Assembly (NCBI GenBank): GCA_049969475.1
Contig: JBMFOU010000004.1
Coordinates: 1-64,000 of the forward strand
Reading direction: 5' to 3'
Source: UBA2030 sp049969475
Lineage (GTDB): Bacteria > Bacteroidota > Bacteroidia > Bacteroidales > TTA-H9
DNA length: 64,000 nucleotides
This document shows positions 61,694 through 64,000 of this stretch, in pieces. Under the pieces are notes generated by a model. That model was not told the origin of the DNA, did not search any database, and worked only from the letters and a program-made list of their open reading frames with translations. Numbering within the stretch: the stretch's first letter is position 1; the number at the start of each line of letters is the position of its first letter. The position numbers were made by a program, and so were the translations under genes.

Positions 61694-62962
61694 CTAAGTT
61701 TTGTGTTTTTTCTTCTTGGCTGAAGGGAAGAGTACATTATTGAGAATGAGGCGATATCCTGGAGAATTGGGATAAAAATCAAGCTCTGTAGGGGGGTCGC
61801 CTACCATGTGCTGGTAATCTTCAGGGTCGTGTCCTCCGTAAAAGGTCCAGGTACCTCGGCCAAAGTCGCCATGGATATAGCGCGCCTCGCCGGCCTCGGC
61901 ATTTTCTCCCATTATTACCACCTCAGGTTTTATAAATTGCTTGCGGAAAGCCGTTGACTGGCCCATGAAGCCTTTTATGATTCGGGTATGGTTTTGACAG
62001 AGCATGGTAGGTATGGGATCCCATTTAGCCGAGAAATCGAACAGGGTGAAATAATCGTTGTTTTCATTCAGCCCTCTGCGCACCGGGTCTACATCGATGG
62101 ATGAAATCTCGTATTCGTATGGATTTGTAATAATCGTAAAATCGGTAAAGGCGAAGCACTGGCTGTAATCGAGTTTCGACTGGGCATCGGGATCCATGGG
62201 ATCGCCATCGAACATTACATCGCAGATATCGGTATTTTGGGCTGCCAGAGCCACATCGTAGCTGTCGGGGGCTGAGCACATGGCAAAGAGGTATCCTCCA
62301 CCCGCAACAAACTCTCTGATTTTAAGAGCCACCGCCAATTTCATTTTAGACACCTTGCTAAAACCCAGGCGCCGGGCCGTTTCTTCGTTGATGCGCACAT
62401 CCTCCTTATACCAGGCATAGTCTTTATACCTGGCCCAGAATTTGCCGTACTGTCCTGTAAAATCCTCATGATGTAAGTGGAGCCAGTCGTAAGTGGGTAA
62501 TATCCCGGCCAAAACTTCTTCGTCGTAAATTACATCATAGGGTATTTGGGCGTAAGTAAGTACAAGGGTAACAGCATCGTCCCAGGGTAGTTTGTTTTTG
62601 GGAGAGTAAACAGCAATGCGAGGGGCCTTTTGCATATGCATGGCATCCATATTTACTTCGGGACGGGCTATTTCTTCCAGGAGAGCGGCGGCCTGGGCAT
62701 CGGGCAAAAATTCTGTGCTTACTCCTCTGAGCCGGCACTCTTTTTCAATGCTTTGGGAAAATGGAAGCAGGAAACTTCCTCCCCGATAGTTCAATAACCA
62801 GTCAATCTCCAGGCCCTCTTTTAAAACCCAGTAGGCAATTCCGTAGGCCTTCAGGTGGTTGGTTTGCTTCTCGTCCATGGGAACGAGTAAATAAGCTCCC
62901 CTGAGGGGCCAGGAGATAAGTAAAACGATACAAAGGGTGGTAAGAGTAAGCCAATGTTTCAT
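61694..62962 (-). CDS. Secreted glutamine-amidotransferase/ThuA-like protein of unknown function
   Basis: 422 residues from the ATG at 62962; a TTG at 62977 is the alternative. Signal peptide MKHWLTLTTLCIVLLISWPLRGA. The mature part opens with LLVPMDEKQTNHLKAYGIAYW and later has IAVYSPKNKLPWDDAV, YDWLHLHHEDFTGQ and FVAGGGYLFAMCSAPDS, where AMCSA sits like the nucleophile elbow of class I amidotransferase folds. The C-terminal GRGTWTFYGGHDPED and basic KKKKHK tail follow. I recall close relatives being labelled 'asparagine synthetase B', but no synthetase domain is visible. Periplasmic or surface location is likely. Confidence 0.6.
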   Translation of the reverse strand: MKHWLTLTTLCIVLLISWPLRGAYLLVPMDEKQTNHLKAYGIAYWVLKEGLEIDWLLNYRGGSFLLPFSQSIEKECRLRGVSTEFLPDAQAAALLEEIARPEVNMDAMHMQKAPRIAVYSPKNKLPWDDAVTLVLTYAQIPYDVIYDEEVLAGILPTYDWLHLHHEDFTGQYGKFWARYKDYAWYKEDVRINEETARRLGFSKVSKMKLAVALKIREFVAGGGYLFAMCSAPDSYDVALAAQNTDICDVMFDGDPMDPDAQSKLDYSQCFAFTDFTIITNPYEYEISSIDVDPVRRGLNENNDYFTLFDFSAKWDPIPTMLCQNHTRIIKGFMGQSTAFRKQFIKPEVVIMGENAEAGEARYIHGDFGRGTWTFYGGHDPEDYQHMVGDPPTELDFYPNSPGYRLILNNVLFPSAKKKKHKT

Positions 62963-63041
62963 GGTTTTTTTGATCAAAATAACGGGAATGTGAAGGATAA
63001 GGCCGTTTCACTTGAATAACGCAATGACTCCCATTTTGTTT

Positions 63042-64000
63042 TTAAAAGGGGATGGTATCCCCCGGGTCTGAAGGAAGATCATTGTTCATTTTGGATGGAA
63101 TAGTGACGGTGGAACCGCTGATGGAGCTCGAAGCATAGGAATAATCGCCACCATAAGGCAGTTCGTCATCATCCATGAATCGGGCGTATTGTGCAATAAA
63201 CTTGAGGCGGATGTCTCCGGTTTTTCCATTGCGGTGCTTGGCAATCAGGATGTCGGCTTTGTTAGTGGTAGGGCCTTTTTCGTCATGGTCAATTTTGTAA
63301 TATTCAGGACGATAGATAAACAATACGATATCGGCATCCTGTTCTATGGCGCCCGATTCTCGCAGGTCGCTTAATTGAGGTTTTTTGGCACCGCCACGGG
63401 TTTCCACGCTTCGGTTGAGCTGCGAAAGAATGATGACGGGTATGTTGAGTTCTTTAGCCAGGGATTTAAGAGATCGGCTTATAGTAGCTATTTCTTGCTC
63501 GCGGTTTCCTTTATTGTCGCCTCCTGTGGTCATCAACTGTATGTAGTCGATCATGGCCAATTGGATGTCGTGTTTTTCTTTAAGTCGACGGCATTTGGCT
63601 CTTAGCTCAAAAATGGAGAGGGCCGGAGTATCGTCAATATAAATTGGAGCCTTGGTTAAGGGGGCTATTTTAACATTCAACTGTTCTAATTCATAATCCG
63701 CAAGGTTTCCTGTTCGAAGTTTATCGGCAGGCAATCCTGTTTCGGATGAAATAAGACGGGTGGCAAGTTGCTTGGCTCCCATTTCCAGCGAAAAGATAGC
63801 CACGGGCCGTTTATAATCGATGGCTATGTTGCGGGCCATACTGAGGATAAAAGCGGTTTTACCCATACCCGGGCGGGCAGCCACAACAATGAGGTCGGTT
63901 TTCTGCCAGCCTCCGGTAATACGGTCGAGTTCAGTGAAACCGGAAGGTACACCGGTAAGATGTCCTTCGTGTTCAGTGGCTGCTTTTATATCCTCCATGG
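63042..64000 (-). CDS. dnaB: Replicative DNA helicase DnaB, C-terminal part (5' partial)
   Basis: The reading frame runs off the right edge, so only the RecA-like ATPase half (about 318 residues) is present. TGVPSGFTELDRITGGW starts the domain, Walker A is AARPGMGKTAF, Walker B is MIDYIQLM, and SQLNRSVETRGG and DLRESGAIEQDAD supply later helicase motifs. It unwinds DNA ahead of the replication fork as a hexamer. The C-terminal tail after RFMDDDELP is short and Ser-rich. No intein is seen in the visible part. Confidence 0.95.
   Translation of the reverse strand, partial: MEDIKAATEHEGHLTGVPSGFTELDRITGGWQKTDLIVVAARPGMGKTAFILSMARNIAIDYKRPVAIFSLEMGAKQLATRLISSETGLPADKLRTGNLADYELEQLNVKIAPLTKAPIYIDDTPALSIFELRAKCRRLKEKHDIQLAMIDYIQLMTTGGDNKGNREQEIATISRSLKSLAKELNIPVIILSQLNRSVETRGGAKKPQLSDLRESGAIEQDADIVLFIYRPEYYKIDHDEKGPTTNKADILIAKHRNGKTGDIRLKFIAQYARFMDDDELPYGGDYSYASSSISGSTVTIPSKMNNDLPSDPGDTIPF

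Noticed and set aside
1..64000. CRISPR arrays, insertion sequences, integrases and rRNA
   Set aside because: No regularly spaced direct repeats, transposase motifs or rRNA segments were found on reading both strands.

Overview
The window is from a member of the Bacteroidota, most likely a metagenome-assembled or draft genome. Three secreted proteins end in type IX secretion (T9SS) C-terminal sorting domains. Most transcription units are preceded by the Bacteroidota -7 promoter element TAnnTTTG. Family content is typical of the phylum: DUF4293, DUF4249, DUF4914, an OstA-like protein, a TonB-dependent receptor paired with a DUF4249 lipoprotein, and Rho with a long N-terminal insert. A 100-N scaffold gap at 20106-20205, flanked by identical 55-bp ends, shows a de Bruijn-type draft assembly.

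Layout. 1-2540: 3' part of a T9SS adhesin-like protein and its terminator. 2.6-4.8 kb: two tandem paralogous sulfotransferases. 8.4-4.7 kb (minus): a compact operon of acyl carrier protein, ketoacyl-ACP synthase III, SDR reductase, polyprenyl-phosphate type GT2 and GNAT acyltransferase, which reads like a pathway that makes a short hydroxyacyl group and puts it on a surface sugar. 8.57-11.5 kb: a tandem array of three B12-binding radical SAM paralogues joined by ATGA overlaps. The first carries an in-frame amber codon, the second is intact, and the third is a decayed N-terminal remnant. 11.6-17.6 kb: long-chain acyl-CoA ligase, Rho, DUF4293, phosphodiesterase, universal stress protein. 17.9-20.6 kb: a zinc/manganese-type ABC importer (znuA-znuC-znuB; znuA is split only by the assembly gap). 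20.7-29.1 kb (minus): prolyl-tRNA editing protein, C1 peptidase, MFS-spermidine synthase fusion, outer-membrane protein, TonB receptor and DUF4249 lipoprotein.

29.2-31.2 kb: a large DUF4914 P-loop protein. 31.9-36.2 kb: two T9SS-exported multidomain surface proteins. 36.2-42.6 kb: 2-oxoglutarate dehydrogenase E1 and E2, an aspartate aminotransferase and a lipoate-ligase-like protein. 42.6-50.7 kb: outer-envelope biogenesis genes (LptD, an AmiC-type amidase with SPOR domain, an MCE/MlaD protein, an OstA-like protein), interrupted by an A+T-rich type II restriction-modification pair at 47.7-49.2 kb. 50.8-55.8 kb: Xaa-Pro aminopeptidase and the succinate dehydrogenase operon sdhCAB. 56-58.4 kb: an alpha/beta hydrolase, a lipoprotein and a membrane-type phosphoesterase. 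58.9 kb: tRNA-Asp. 59.2-61.4 kb: aconitase. 61.7-63 kb: a secreted glutamine-amidotransferase-like protein. 63-64 kb: the C-terminal half of DnaB.

Aconitase, 2-oxoglutarate dehydrogenase and succinate dehydrogenase together suggest an oxidative TCA cycle in a respiring cell with an LPS-type outer membrane. The most unusual material is the 2.6-11.5 kb stretch: sulfotransferases, the hydroxyacyl cassette and the decaying radical SAM array.
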